Shown one piece after another: positions 18,504 to 27,450 of a DNA stretch of 64,000 nucleotides (positions are counted from its first letter, which is position 1; each line of letters starts with the position of its first letter). The position numbers were made by a program, and so were the translations under genes. Source of the DNA: Morganella morganii (lineage in GTDB: Bacteria; Pseudomonadota; Gammaproteobacteria; Enterobacterales; Enterobacteriaceae); contig NZ_NRQY01000001.1 in NCBI RefSeq assembly GCF_003996855.1, positions 2,822,245 through 2,886,244 of the forward strand. Reading direction: 5' to 3'. The notes beneath the pieces were generated by a model. The model worked only from the letters and a program-made list of their open reading frames with translations. It did not search any database and had not been told where the DNA came from.

Positions 18504-19439
18504 CTACTCCTCCTGACCTGCTGATTGCTCAGTCTTTGCCGGAACATCCTGAATATCTTTCAGGGCCTCTTCTTCCTCGCGTTTTGATACCCGGTTCGGG
18601 CCGATACCCACGTAATGGAAGATTGCCGCCGCAAAGGTCGCCGCAAAACCGACTGCTGCCAGTGGTTTCCACGCGCCTTTCCAGAATTTCACTGCCGCAC
18701 TGATTTCCGGATTCTCCGGCAGGCCGTGATATAACTGTGGTTTATCAGCATGGTGCAGCACATACATCACGTGCGTACCGCCGACACCCTGCGGATCATA
18801 CAGACCGGCTTTGGCGTAACCACGGCTTTGCAGTTCAGTGACCCGTTCACCTGCCAGTGCCTGCATATCCTCTTTCGAGCCGAAATGAATCGCCCCTGTC
18901 GGACAGGTTTTCACACATGCCGGTTCCTGACCCACGTCCACACGGTCAACACACAGTGTGCATTTATAAGCACGGTTATCTTCTTCGTTGATACGCGGCA
19001 CATTAAACGGACAGCCCGCGATACAGTAACCGCAGCCGATGCAGTGCTCTGACTGGAAATCGACAATCCCGTTGGCATACTGAATGATAGCGCCTTCCGC
19101 CGGACAGGCCTTCAGACAGCCCGGGTCCGCACAGTGCATACAGCCGTCTTTGCGGATCAGCCACTCAAATTTGCCGTTCTCTTCCACTTCGGAGAAACGC
19201 ATGACAGTCCATGACTTGGCGGACAGATCCTGCGGGTTGTCATATACCCCCACGTTCGTGCCGATTTTGTCACGGATGTCGTTCCACTCCGAACAGGCCA
19301 CCTGACAGGCTTTACAGCCGATACAGGTGGTCACGTCGATAAGCTTCGCCACTTCTTCCTTAAAATCCCGCACCTGAGGTGCGGGGGTCAGGGAATTGGT
19401 GGCAGAGCGACGAATAATGTCCTGTGATTGCATTGACAT
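18504..19439 (-). CDS. fdoH: Formate dehydrogenase-O beta subunit, iron-sulfur protein
   Basis: A 311-residue electron-transfer subunit with four ferredoxin-type Cys clusters ([55 protein letters not shown]) and a C-terminal membrane helix (about 265-290). It passes electrons from FdoG to FdoI. It lies 11 bp after fdoG with a good ribosome site (AAGGAG). The C-terminal tail is slightly longer than in E. coli FdoH and acidic. Confidence 0.96.
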   Translation of the reverse strand: MSMQSQDIIRRSATNSLTPAPQVRDFKEEVAKLIDVTTCIGCKACQVACSEWNDIRDKIGTNVGVYDNPQDLSAKSWTVMRFSEVEENGKFEWLIRKDGCMHCADPGCLKACPAEGAIIQYANGIVDFQSEHCIGCGYCIAGCPFNVPRINEEDNRAYKCTLCVDRVDVGQEPACVKTCPTGAIHFGSKEDMQALAGERVTELQSRGYAKAGLYDPQGVGGTHVMYVLHHADKPQLYHGLPENPEISAAVKFWKGAWKPLAAVGFAATFAAAIFHYVGIGPNRVSKREEEEALKDIQDVPAKTEQSAGQEE

Positions 19440-19450
19440 AATTTATCTCC

Positions 19451-22400
19451 TTACACCTTTTCCACATTAACCAGGAAGGCTTTAAATTCAGGTGTCTGGG
19501 TATTCGCATCCCCGACAAACGGTGTCAGCGTGTTGGTGATAAAGCCTTTCACCGCCACCCCCTCAAAGCCCCAGTGAATCGGAATACCGATGGTATCCAC
19601 TTTCTGACCATTCACATCCAGCGTCCGGATGCGTTTGGTAACCACTGCTTTCGCCTTGATATAACCACGCTTGGAGCTGACTTTCACCGTATCACCATGG
19701 GAAATATCTTTCTCATTCGCGAGACGCTCACCGATCTCGATAAACTGCTGCGGCTGAGTGATGGCATTTAACCGTGAATGCTTGGTCCAGTAGTGGAAGT
19801 GCTCCGTCAGACGGTAAGTTGTACCGACATACGGGAATTCCTCTGCTTTACCCATCTGCGCCCAGTCATCTTTAAAGATACGGGCAGCCGGGTTGGAAAC
19901 CACATCCGGGTGCAGCGGGTTAGTACCAAGCGGCGTTTCAATCGGCTCGTAGTGCTCAGGGAACGGCCCTTCCGCCATCTTATCGATAGCAAACAGGCGG
20001 CCCATCCCTTCCGGCTGCATGATAAACGGCCCGACATCCGAATCCGGCGCGGCGTTGCTGTAGTCCGGCACATCCATACCGATCCACTTGCTGCCGTTCC
20101 ATTCCAGAATCTGGCGTTTCGGGTCCCACGGTTTACCCGCCGGGTCCGCTGACGCACGGTTATAAATCACACGGCGGTTCAGCGGCCATGCCCATGCCCA
20201 GCCGAGGGTGTTACCCAGCCCGGTCGGGTCAGCGTTATCACGGCGTGCCATCTGGTTGCCCTGCGGTGTCCAGCTGCCGGCAAAAATCCAGCATCCGCTT
20301 GCCGTGGTACCATCATCACGCAACTGTGCGAATGAGGTGAGCTGCTCGCCTTTCTTCACAATCACGTTGCCGTCAGCATCTTTCAGATCGACCAGCGCCA
20401 GACCGTTACTCTCCTGCGCGACCTCTTCCGGGGTCGGATTATCGCGGTCGAAATAGTTCCAGGTCATGTTCAGCACCTGCTCAGGCACTTTACCGCCTTC
20501 CGACTCATACAGTTTGCGGACACGGTGGAAAATACCGGAGAGGATTTCGCCGTCACTGATAGCTTCACCCGGGGCATCCGCACCTTTCCAGTGCCACTGT
20601 AACCAGCGGGCGGAGTTAACGATAGAACCGTTCTCTTCCGCAAAACAGCAGGATGGCAGGCGGAACACCGTGGTCTGAATCTGTGCCGGATCAACATCGT
20701 TTATCTCGCCGTGGTTCTGCCAGAAGTTCGATGTTTCGGTATTCAGCGGGTCAACCGTGATCAGGAACTTCAGTTTTGACAGCGCCTTAACTACTTTGTT
20801 TTTGTTCGGGAATGAGGCTAACGGGTTAAAGCCCTGGCAGATATAGCCGTTGACTTCCCCTTTATCCATCATGTCGAAATAACGTAGGACGTCGTAACCT
20901 TTGTCCCACTTCGGCAGCCAGTCAAAGCCCCAGTTATTCTCTTTCTGTGCTTTATCGCCGTAGAACGTTTTCATCAGGCTGATAAAGAACTTCGGATAGT
21001 TGCCCCAGTAGTTGACCTGGCCCGGCACCGTTGGTTTCGGTGTGTTGGCAGCCAGATAACTCTCCAGCGACGTCTGTTTGTCAGACGGCAGCGTCAGGTA
21101 GCCCGGCAGGCTCTGCGACAGCAGACCCAGGTCAGTTAAGCCCTGGATATTGGAGTGACCGCGCAGTGCGTTCACACCGCCGCCCAGCATCCCCATGTTA
21201 CCCAGCAGCAGCTGGATCATTGCCATGGTACGGATGTTCTGTGCGCCGACTGTATGCTGTGTCCAGCCCAGTGCATACAGGAACGATGCAGTTTTATCTT
21301 TCGCGCAGGTTTCGCCGATATATTCACAGACTTTCAGGAAGTCGTCTTTCGGCGTTCCGCAGATATTGGTTACCACATCCGGGGTATAACGGCTGACGTG
21401 CTCTTTCAGTAAATTCCAGACACAACGCGGATGCTGTAATGTGGTGTCGCGTCTGGCGAAACCATTTTCATCCAGCTCGTAGTTCCAGGTGGTTTTATCG
21501 TACTGACGTTTTTCCGCATCATAGCCGCTGAACAAACCGTTATCGAACGCATAATCTTCACGCACGATCAGGCTGGCGTTGGTGTACGCCTCAACATACT
21601 CACGGTTAATTTTTTCATTTTCCATCAGGTATTTAATTACACCTGACAGGAACGCGATATCGGTACCGGAACGGATAGGCGTGTAGAAATCCGCCACAGC
21701 CGCAGTACGGGTAAAGCGCGGGTCAATCACGATCAGTTTGGCATTGTTATGAATTTTGGCTTCCATCGCCCAGCGGAACCCGACAGGGTGAGCTTCCGCC
21801 GCGTTTCCGCCCATCACAACAACAAGGTTGGCATTTTTAATATCAACCCAGTGGTTGGTCATGGCACCGCGACCAAATGTCGGAGCAAGACTTGCTACCG
21901 TAGGTCCGTGTCAGACACGCGCCTGGTTATCCACGGCAAGCATGCCGAGGGCGCGGGAGAATTTCTGGGTGACAAAGCCGGTTTCGTTACTGGCGGCAGA
22001 CGCGCATAACATCCCGGTGGTTAACCAGCGGTTGACGATGACGCCATCGCTGTTTTTTTCAATAAAGTTACTGTCGCGGTCATCTTTAACCAGGCGGGCG
22101 ATACGATCAAACGCCTCATTCCACGAGATACGTTTCCACTCGTTGGTGCCCGGTTCGCGGACTTCAGGGTATTTAAGACGGCTTTCGCTGTGGATAAAAT
22201 CAATCAGACCTGCGCCTTTCGGACACAGCGCGCCACGGTTTACCGGATGATCCGGGTCCCCTTCAATGTGAAAAATAGATTCTTTGGCGTTTTTTGCCCC
22301 GTCACCCAGACTGTACATTAACAGCCCGCAACCAACGGAACAGTACGTGCAGGTATTACGGGTTTCACGTGCGCGCAAAAGCTTATACTGACGAGAACCG

Positions 22401-22498
22401 GCAATAGCAACCGCCGGGGTAAACCCCAGAGCCGCTGCCGTTGTACCCGCCATACCGCCAGCGCAGATCTTAAAGAACTGCCTTCTGCTGACTTGCAT
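19451..22498 (-). CDS. fdoG: Formate dehydrogenase-O alpha subunit, selenocysteine-containing
   Basis: A 1015-residue molybdopterin enzyme that oxidises formate on the periplasmic side; length equals E. coli FdnG/FdoG. The N-terminus is a Tat signal (SRRQFFK). The [4Fe-4S] motif CTYCSVGC..CPKGAG follows. The frame contains one TGA (21911-21913), exactly at the family's selenocysteine: ARV-U-HGPTVASLAPTFGRG. A gene-finder that stops at TGA would split it at this point. Downstream are the MGD-binding domains (GGNAAEAHPVGFR, LGWTQHTVGAQN, GHSNIQG). A strong ribosome site (AAGGAG) precedes the ATG. Confidence 0.97.
21875..21913 (-). promoter_or_regulatory. SECIS element and UGA selenocysteine codon of fdoG
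   Basis: Directly after the UGA, the minus strand folds as GG-U-AGCAA-loop-UUGCU-CC (21882-21899): an apical stem with a bulged U and an AGUCU loop. This is the geometry SelB recognises in E. coli fdhF and fdnG. An outer GACC/GGTC pairing can extend it. Confidence 0.85.
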
Positions 22499-22664
22499 GG
22501 AGATCTCCTTATTACATTGCTCTTATGCCGCTGCAAAGTAAGCCGCAGCGAACTTTCTTTTTATCCGCACAGTGATGCGTGCGATCAGGTTCATTGCCTG
22601 GTGGAATGGTGTAAACTTTTACCCATACTATTATTATGTATTATTAAGCGCAGGAATTCATCTG

Positions 22665-23495
22665 ATGGATGACATTTATTCCATAGAATCGTTACATAAT
22701 TGTCTAATTCGCGGTGCTCATCTCACAAGCGTGCAACAAAAAAGCAAACCCGGGCATAATGAAAATGACTGGGTCGCAGAAGAGACGCCGGTTGCTCTGG
22801 TGTACAACGGCATTTCACATGTGGTGATGATGGCCAGCCCGAAAAACCTGGATGATTTTGCTGCCGGTTTTTCGCTTTCCGAAGGCATTATTGAATCCGT
22901 CGCCGAAATACGGGGGATTGATATCACGGATGCCTGCCACGGCGGATTTGAAGTCCGCGTTGAATTATCATCCCGCCGTTTTGCCGGACTGAAAGAACGC
23001 CGCCGTAATATGGCCGGGCGCACCGGCTGCGGCATCTGCGGCACCGAACAAATCAGCGAGATTTTCCGTCCGATCCCGCCGCTGGATTTCACACAGACCT
23101 TTTCACTCAGTCACCTCGATGAGGCACTCAGCCTGCTGCCGCAGGTACAGGAAATCGGAAAACTGACCGGTTGCACCCACGCCGCCGGCTGGATCTCCCC
23201 GCAGGGTGAATTACTGGGCGGTTGTGAGGATGTGGGACGCCACGTGGCATTGGATAAATTGCTGGGTATGCGGGCAAAAGCACAATGGACAGACGGCGCT
23301 GTACTGGTATCGAGCCGTGCCAGCTATGAGATGGTACAGAAAAGTGCGCAGTGCGGCGCGGAAATTCTGTTTGCGGTTTCCGCTCCGACCACACTGGCGA
23401 TTGAAACTGCCAAACGCTGCCGCCTGACGCTGGCTGGATTTTGTAAAAAAGGGCGGGCCACAATCTATACCCACCCTGAACGGCTGACCCCCTGA
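22665..23495 (+). CDS. fdhD: Sulfurtransferase FdhD for formate dehydrogenase maturation
   Basis: FdhD carries sulfur from IscS to the molybdenum cofactor of formate dehydrogenase. The ATG at 22665 gives 276 residues, like E. coli; a longer frame to 22572 adds a hydrophobic stretch foreign to the family. Active-site motif GCGICG has Cys122 and Cys125 (E. coli 121/124). [39 protein letters not shown] and [12 protein letters not shown] are all present. It is divergent from fdoG; the 166-bp gap must hold both promoters. Confidence 0.95.
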   Translation: MDDIYSIESLHNCLIRGAHLTSVQQKSKPGHNENDWVAEETPVALVYNGISHVVMMASPKNLDDFAAGFSLSEGIIESVAEIRGIDITDACHGGFEVRVELSSRRFAGLKERRRNMAGRTGCGICGTEQISEIFRPIPPLDFTQTFSLSHLDEALSLLPQVQEIGKLTGCTHAAGWISPQGELLGGCEDVGRHVALDKLLGMRAKAQWTDGAVLVSSRASYEMVQKSAQCGAEILFAVSAPTTLAIETAKRCRLTLAGFCKKGRATIYTHPERLTP

Positions 23496-24260
23496 CTATT
23501 CAGCCAGCGGATGATATATCCACAGGTTCGGTTCATGGTAAATGACCCGGTCGTTTTCAGGATCGGCCTGAACCGGCACCAGAGCACCCGGCACAATGTA
23601 CTGACCGGCATGCGGAAAGGCCATGCCGGTCCATTCCGACCAGTTATCAACAGAGGATGTGATATTCACCGAACGCATCGCCGGTTTGATAACCTGCCCG
23701 CCAAGCCGGACATGCGTGCGGATCCACGGGTCAAACGGCTCGCCCTGCGGAGTCTGCCACTGACAGTATTCCGCGAAATCCTGCAACGGATACTGTGCTT
23801 TTAGTGTCGGACGCACCGGTACCACCACGCCCTTCAGCCCGGCCTGTGCAGCCGCCGCTTTCAGTGCGGTGATAAGCTGTGCGGGAATACCGCGCCCGCG
23901 AAAATCCGGGTCAACCGTCACTGACAGTGCGGATACCAGGGTCGGTTTCCGGGTATCGGTTGCCCCCATAGTCAGCACTGCATCCCAGCCCTCATCCGGC
24001 AGATCAGTCAGCGGCGCATCTTCCGGAAAATAAAACGGAATCGCACTCAGAAGCCCGGTGACCAGCTCTTCTCCGGCAATGGTCGCAACAGCAACCTGCT
24101 GAAAAAACAGATTTTCCTCAAGATACAGTGTATCCAGGTACTGGTCAGCTACCGGACTTGATAACATGAATAATGGGCACTGTTCCGCGACCAGCGCTTC
24201 CGCACTGTCCAGCAGTGACTCATGACACTGTGCGACACTTAGGATCCGGACTGACGACAT
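23496..24260 (-). CDS. GNAT-family N-acetyltransferase
   Basis: A 254-residue protein with a GNAT acetyl-CoA site (TVDPDFRGRGIPAQLI, about 115-130) in the middle. The C-terminal part contains WIRTHVRLGGQVIKP and EWTGMAFPHAGQYIVPGAL. It probably acetylates a small molecule; the substrate is unknown. The stop codon abuts the fdhD stop (convergent). The ribosome site is CGGAGA, 7 nt before the ATG. Confidence 0.85.
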   Translation of the reverse strand: MSSVRILSVAQCHESLLDSAEALVAEQCPLFMLSSPVADQYLDTLYLEENLFFQQVAVATIAGEELVTGLLSAIPFYFPEDAPLTDLPDEGWDAVLTMGATDTRKPTLVSALSVTVDPDFRGRGIPAQLITALKAAAAQAGLKGVVVPVRPTLKAQYPLQDFAEYCQWQTPQGEPFDPWIRTHVRLGGQVIKPAMRSVNITSSVDNWSEWTGMAFPHAGQYIVPGALVPVQADPENDRVIYHEPNLWIYHPLAE

Positions 24261-24345
24261 ATGATTCTCCGCTTACATACCCTATTGCACGTATATTAAC
24301 GGTTTTCAGGTAAAAATAATTAACGTTAGCTTTATATCTCCGGTC

Positions 24346-24777
24346 TTATTCCCGCCGTGAAAACCGGAAACCCTTTCCTGTCCGTTTTCCGTCTTTATCG
24401 AGAATTTCATAATACTCTTCCGTCAGCACGGACTGCCCTTTATCCCAGCGTCCGGTGTCTGACAGATTATCCGCCCGGTAAACATCCCCGACCACCCGGT
24501 ACTGCCGCCCTTTATAGCGGATGTGCTTTGTTGCCCCGGGAGAAAACTGGCGGGTGACTTCGGTGTACTCCCCGTTACCATCACGCCGCAGACCAATCAG
24601 ACGCAGACCTTTTGTTGCCGGGTCATTATCGGACGCACCAGGCACCGGCATATCCGGTGTCAGGGTAATAACCTCATAATGCTCAGAAAAATCGCTTCTC
24701 CCGGTTTGCGGCCATGCAGCCGAAGCAGATCCGCAGGTCAGCACCGTTAACAGCAAAAATATCAGCGTCTTTTTCAT
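24346..24777 (-). CDS. Small secreted hypothetical protein, 143 aa
   Basis: A typical Sec signal peptide (KKTLIFLLLTVLTCGSASA|AWP, about 20 residues) precedes a polar 123-residue domain rich in charged residues and short beta-like stretches (KHIRYKGRQYRVVGDVYRA, LTEEYYEILDKDGK). I do not recognise a family. It is probably periplasmic. It lies between the GNAT gene and the heme-uptake cluster on the opposite strand to the latter, so co-regulation is uncertain. Confidence 0.7.
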   Translation of the reverse strand: MKKTLIFLLLTVLTCGSASAAWPQTGRSDFSEHYEVITLTPDMPVPGASDNDPATKGLRLIGLRRDGNGEYTEVTRQFSPGATKHIRYKGRQYRVVGDVYRADNLSDTGRWDKGQSVLTEEYYEILDKDGKRTGKGFRFSRRE

Positions 24778-25219
24778 TGTCAGATTATCCGTTCAGCTCA
24801 AAACACCGGACAGTATGAAACAGAAAGACAAAATCAAACGCGATAACAGCCGTTAATTAAATGCATTATTATTGCGTTTAAAATCCAATCACCAATAAAA
24901 TTAAAAAATAATATTTCAGCTTAAATTACCTTAGCGAATTAATAACCTGATTTACCACACAGAAAAACTCTGAATGTACATCACATATTTTCATTCTTAT
25001 ATTTGAAATAAATTTGTCACAAAAAATAAAAAATGGTGATTTTTTAATTCGTTATTTAATTAGCATTCTAATCAAATTATTCTCACTGCAAATAAATGAT
25101 AATAATTCTCATTTACAGAGAATTCATTCTCCTTTATCGTTTATTTGTTTTCCGGAAACACGCTGGGAAATACATTTTTATTCACCCGACCATTCATGAA
25201 ATTATAAGGAATTTAATTT
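24778..25219 (+). promoter_or_regulatory. AT-rich control region of the hemophilin cluster with a Fur box
   Basis: A 442-bp gene-free, very AT-rich stretch. At 25094-25114 the sequence AAATGATAATAATTCTCATT closely matches the 19-bp Fur consensus built on GATAAT repeats. It lies about 106 bp before the hemophilin ATG, which has a good ribosome site (AAGGA). Iron repression of the downstream cluster is the natural reading. I see no other gene or RNA here. Confidence 0.75.
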
Positions 25220-25996
25220 ATGAAGATGTTTAATCTGAAGACCCCGCTGGCAACACTGGTCACCCTGTGTGCTGCATTCTCCGCTGTACAGGCTCAGGCT
25301 GATGCGGGTTATGGTAGTTCAGAAACACCAGATGGCGCTCATATCATTGTTGGCGTAACCGCTGCATCAGAGCGTCAGGGACATCCATCACCGGGCGGAG
25401 AACCGGGAATCGGTTATTCCGGCATGCACAACGGAACCAAAGTCAGCTTTGCCAGTCTGCAGGGACCAAACCGTGCAGTTCCAAACGATAACGGTGTTTC
25501 TGTTATCACCTCTGTGCCGCAGTCACACCGTAATATGGGCTCTTTTAATTTTGCCAAAATAGCCGATGCCGATATTTATTACGGTGAATGGGTTTCCGGT
25601 ACCGATTTCAGTGACGATTCCCATATGGCGTATTACGCAGGGAAAGATATCACCGCTGCTATGCCATCCGAAGGGACGGCACAGTACAGCATTAAAGGAC
25701 TCAGCGGCTACAGCAGCGGTGAACAGATCAGCGGCACATTCAGCACGAATTTTGATGCTAATACCTTTACCGGCTCTCTCAGCTCAACCGATCTCAGTTA
25801 CAGCCTGAGCGGCACTGTCAGTGGTTCAGCCTTTGATGGTACTGCATCTGTCAGCACCACCGGTACCGATACCACAACCGTCAGCGGTACGACCAACGGG
25901 CATTTCTTTGGTGACAATGCACAGCAGGTTGCCGGTTATGCTGAGTTCAGCAGTGATAAAGCGAAGAATATCGCGTTCGGCGGAACCAAGTCCTAA
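25220..25996 (+). CDS. Hemophilin-family secreted heme-binding protein (T11SS/Slam substrate)
   Basis: A 258-residue protein with a Sec signal peptide (cleavage near AQA|DAG, residue 27). The mature N-terminal domain is the presumed heme-binding handle, with several His (GAHI, GHPSPGGEPG, MHNG, SHRNMG, SHMAYY). The C-terminal part is a small TbpB-like eight-stranded barrel (GEQISGTFSTNFDANTFTGSLSST.., ending GHFFGDNAQQVAGYAEF), the element that targets cargo to Slam/T11SS channels. Hemophilins (Haemophilus, Acinetobacter HphA, Xenorhabdus) are released to capture heme and feed it to a dedicated receptor. The three downstream genes fit this exactly. Confidence 0.85.
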   Translation: MKMFNLKTPLATLVTLCAAFSAVQAQADAGYGSSETPDGAHIIVGVTAASERQGHPSPGGEPGIGYSGMHNGTKVSFASLQGPNRAVPNDNGVSVITSVPQSHRNMGSFNFAKIADADIYYGEWVSGTDFSDDSHMAYYAGKDITAAMPSEGTAQYSIKGLSGYSSGEQISGTFSTNFDANTFTGSLSSTDLSYSLSGTVSGSAFDGTASVSTTGTDTTTVSGTTNGHFFGDNAQQVAGYAEFSSDKAKNIAFGGTKS

Positions 25997-26017
25997 TTCA
26001 TTATTGATACATTTCAT

Positions 26018-26040
26018 CAGGAACAGATTATCTGTTCCTG
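26018..26040 (+). promoter_or_regulatory. Perfect hairpin immediately before the Slam start codon
   Basis: CAGGAACAGA and TCTGTTCCTG form a 10-bp perfect stem with a TTA loop. It ends at the base before the ATG of the Slam gene and has no T run after it. It can hide the ribosome site of the Slam gene or stop 3' decay of the hemophilin mRNA, making more cargo than channel. Confidence 0.6.
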
Positions 26041-27410
26041 ATGTTTACCGGGTATAATTATGTCGTCGCAGATAAAGTTAATTTACGGATTTATTCTTTT
26101 TTATTATTACTTGTTTTTTCATTACCGGCATCTGCAACTATACAAAAAAACAATCATTCAGAAGATAATAATACTGCACGTAATTTATATCTCTCACTAA
26201 AGAAAAATAACCTCAAAGCGATTTATCATTACTTATCTGTTTATCAGCAGGAACATCAGGCTGACCCGTTACTGATTATCTTCAGCCAGGCAAAACTGGC
26301 CTATTTAAACCAGCGCCCCGGGGTTGCTATCGGGTTATATAATACCATTCTGCAACAGAAACCCCATTTCTTTGCCGCACAACTGGAACTGGCCCGCAGC
26401 TACCGGGCCGATCGCCAGATCGGGAACGCCTTGCTTTTGTTCCGGGAACTGAGTCAGCGCCTGCCGGTGACCTCTCCCCACTATCCGGAAATTACCCGCA
26501 CCATTACCGAACTCACCCGGGCACTCAGTTGGTCATTACTGCTCAGTGCCGGCAGCCATTACACAGATAATTATTATCAGACCCCACTGCCGAAAGCACA
26601 CTGCCTGCACTACAGCCCCGATGGTTCCTGTTACGCCAGCCTTATCCCGCAAATCCCCCACGCCGTCTTACAATGGCGCAGCGACTGGGATTTACGCAGG
26701 CTGACACCGCTGTCCGGCTCTCATTTTCTGACGCAGCACTACCGGGTATCCACGCGGTATGATGCCGCAAATCAGGTAGCCAATACCGTAACACTGACGG
26801 CTAAAACGGGTTATCACTATCAGGATCGCCATACTTTATGGCAACTGACCCCGCTGCTGGAGCAGCATTTTTCCGCCGGACGCCGTTTTTCCTCCGCTTA
26901 CGGTTTACAAACATATCTGAATCAGCAACTCAGCCCAGAGTGGTCACTGGGCGGACTGGCTGCACTGCGACAGCACCGTTATCAGCCTTATCTGCATTCA
27001 CATAACGGCACTGAATACCAGTTGATGCCGCAGATAACCTGGCGTCCGCATCCGGCAGCCACACTGTATTTACAGGCAGAAACCACCGTTCACAAAAAAA
27101 TGATCCCTATAAACATTACCGGACGGCTGCCCTGCATACCGGACTGACCTACCTGTGGCACCCGTCTGTGTCCCAGTCTGTTCATGCCGTTTACACCCGT
27201 AAACGTTATCACCATACACATCCGTTACACCGCCAGGCCAGGGAGGATCTCACCCGACAGTACAGTACAACACTCGCGCTCTACCCGCCGTCATTCGCGC
27301 AGATTTCACCTCAGCTTTCCCTGATCCACACCCGCAACCGCAGTTCTGTACCGTGGCTTTATACCTACCGGCAGACTGAAATCATGCTGCGTTTTGAACG
27401 GCTGTTTTAA
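26041..27410 (+). pseudogene. Slam / type XI secretion outer-membrane channel (TPR plus DUF560 barrel), frameshifted
   Basis: This is the surface lipoprotein assembly modulator family, which moves hemophilin across the outer membrane. After a signal peptide (about residues 13-32, LPASA) come TPR-like helices (about 40-165, ..QLELARSYRADRQIGNALLLFREL) and a C-terminal beta barrel ending ..QTEIMLRFERLF. The frame breaks at a run of seven A (27094-27100); eight A would restore VHKKNDPYKHYRTAAL and join the last 100 residues, about 456 in total. Without it the barrel lacks its last strands. It may be a homopolymer error, a phase-variable tract or true decay. No better start than 26041 was found. 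Confidence 0.82.
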
Positions 27411-27450
27411 CCCTTTCTGATTATTTATTTTTTATCATCCGGGAATCGTT

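Noticed and set aside
22572..22664. Longer fdhD start at 22572
   Set aside because: The extra 31 residues are hydrophobic and absent from the family; the ATG at 22665 gives the E. coli length.
27094..27100. Programmed ribosomal frameshift in the Slam gene
   Set aside because: The zero-frame codons CAC AAA AAA are not an optimal slippery heptamer, and there is no clear stimulatory hairpin just after. A homopolymer error or a slippage-prone tract is simpler.
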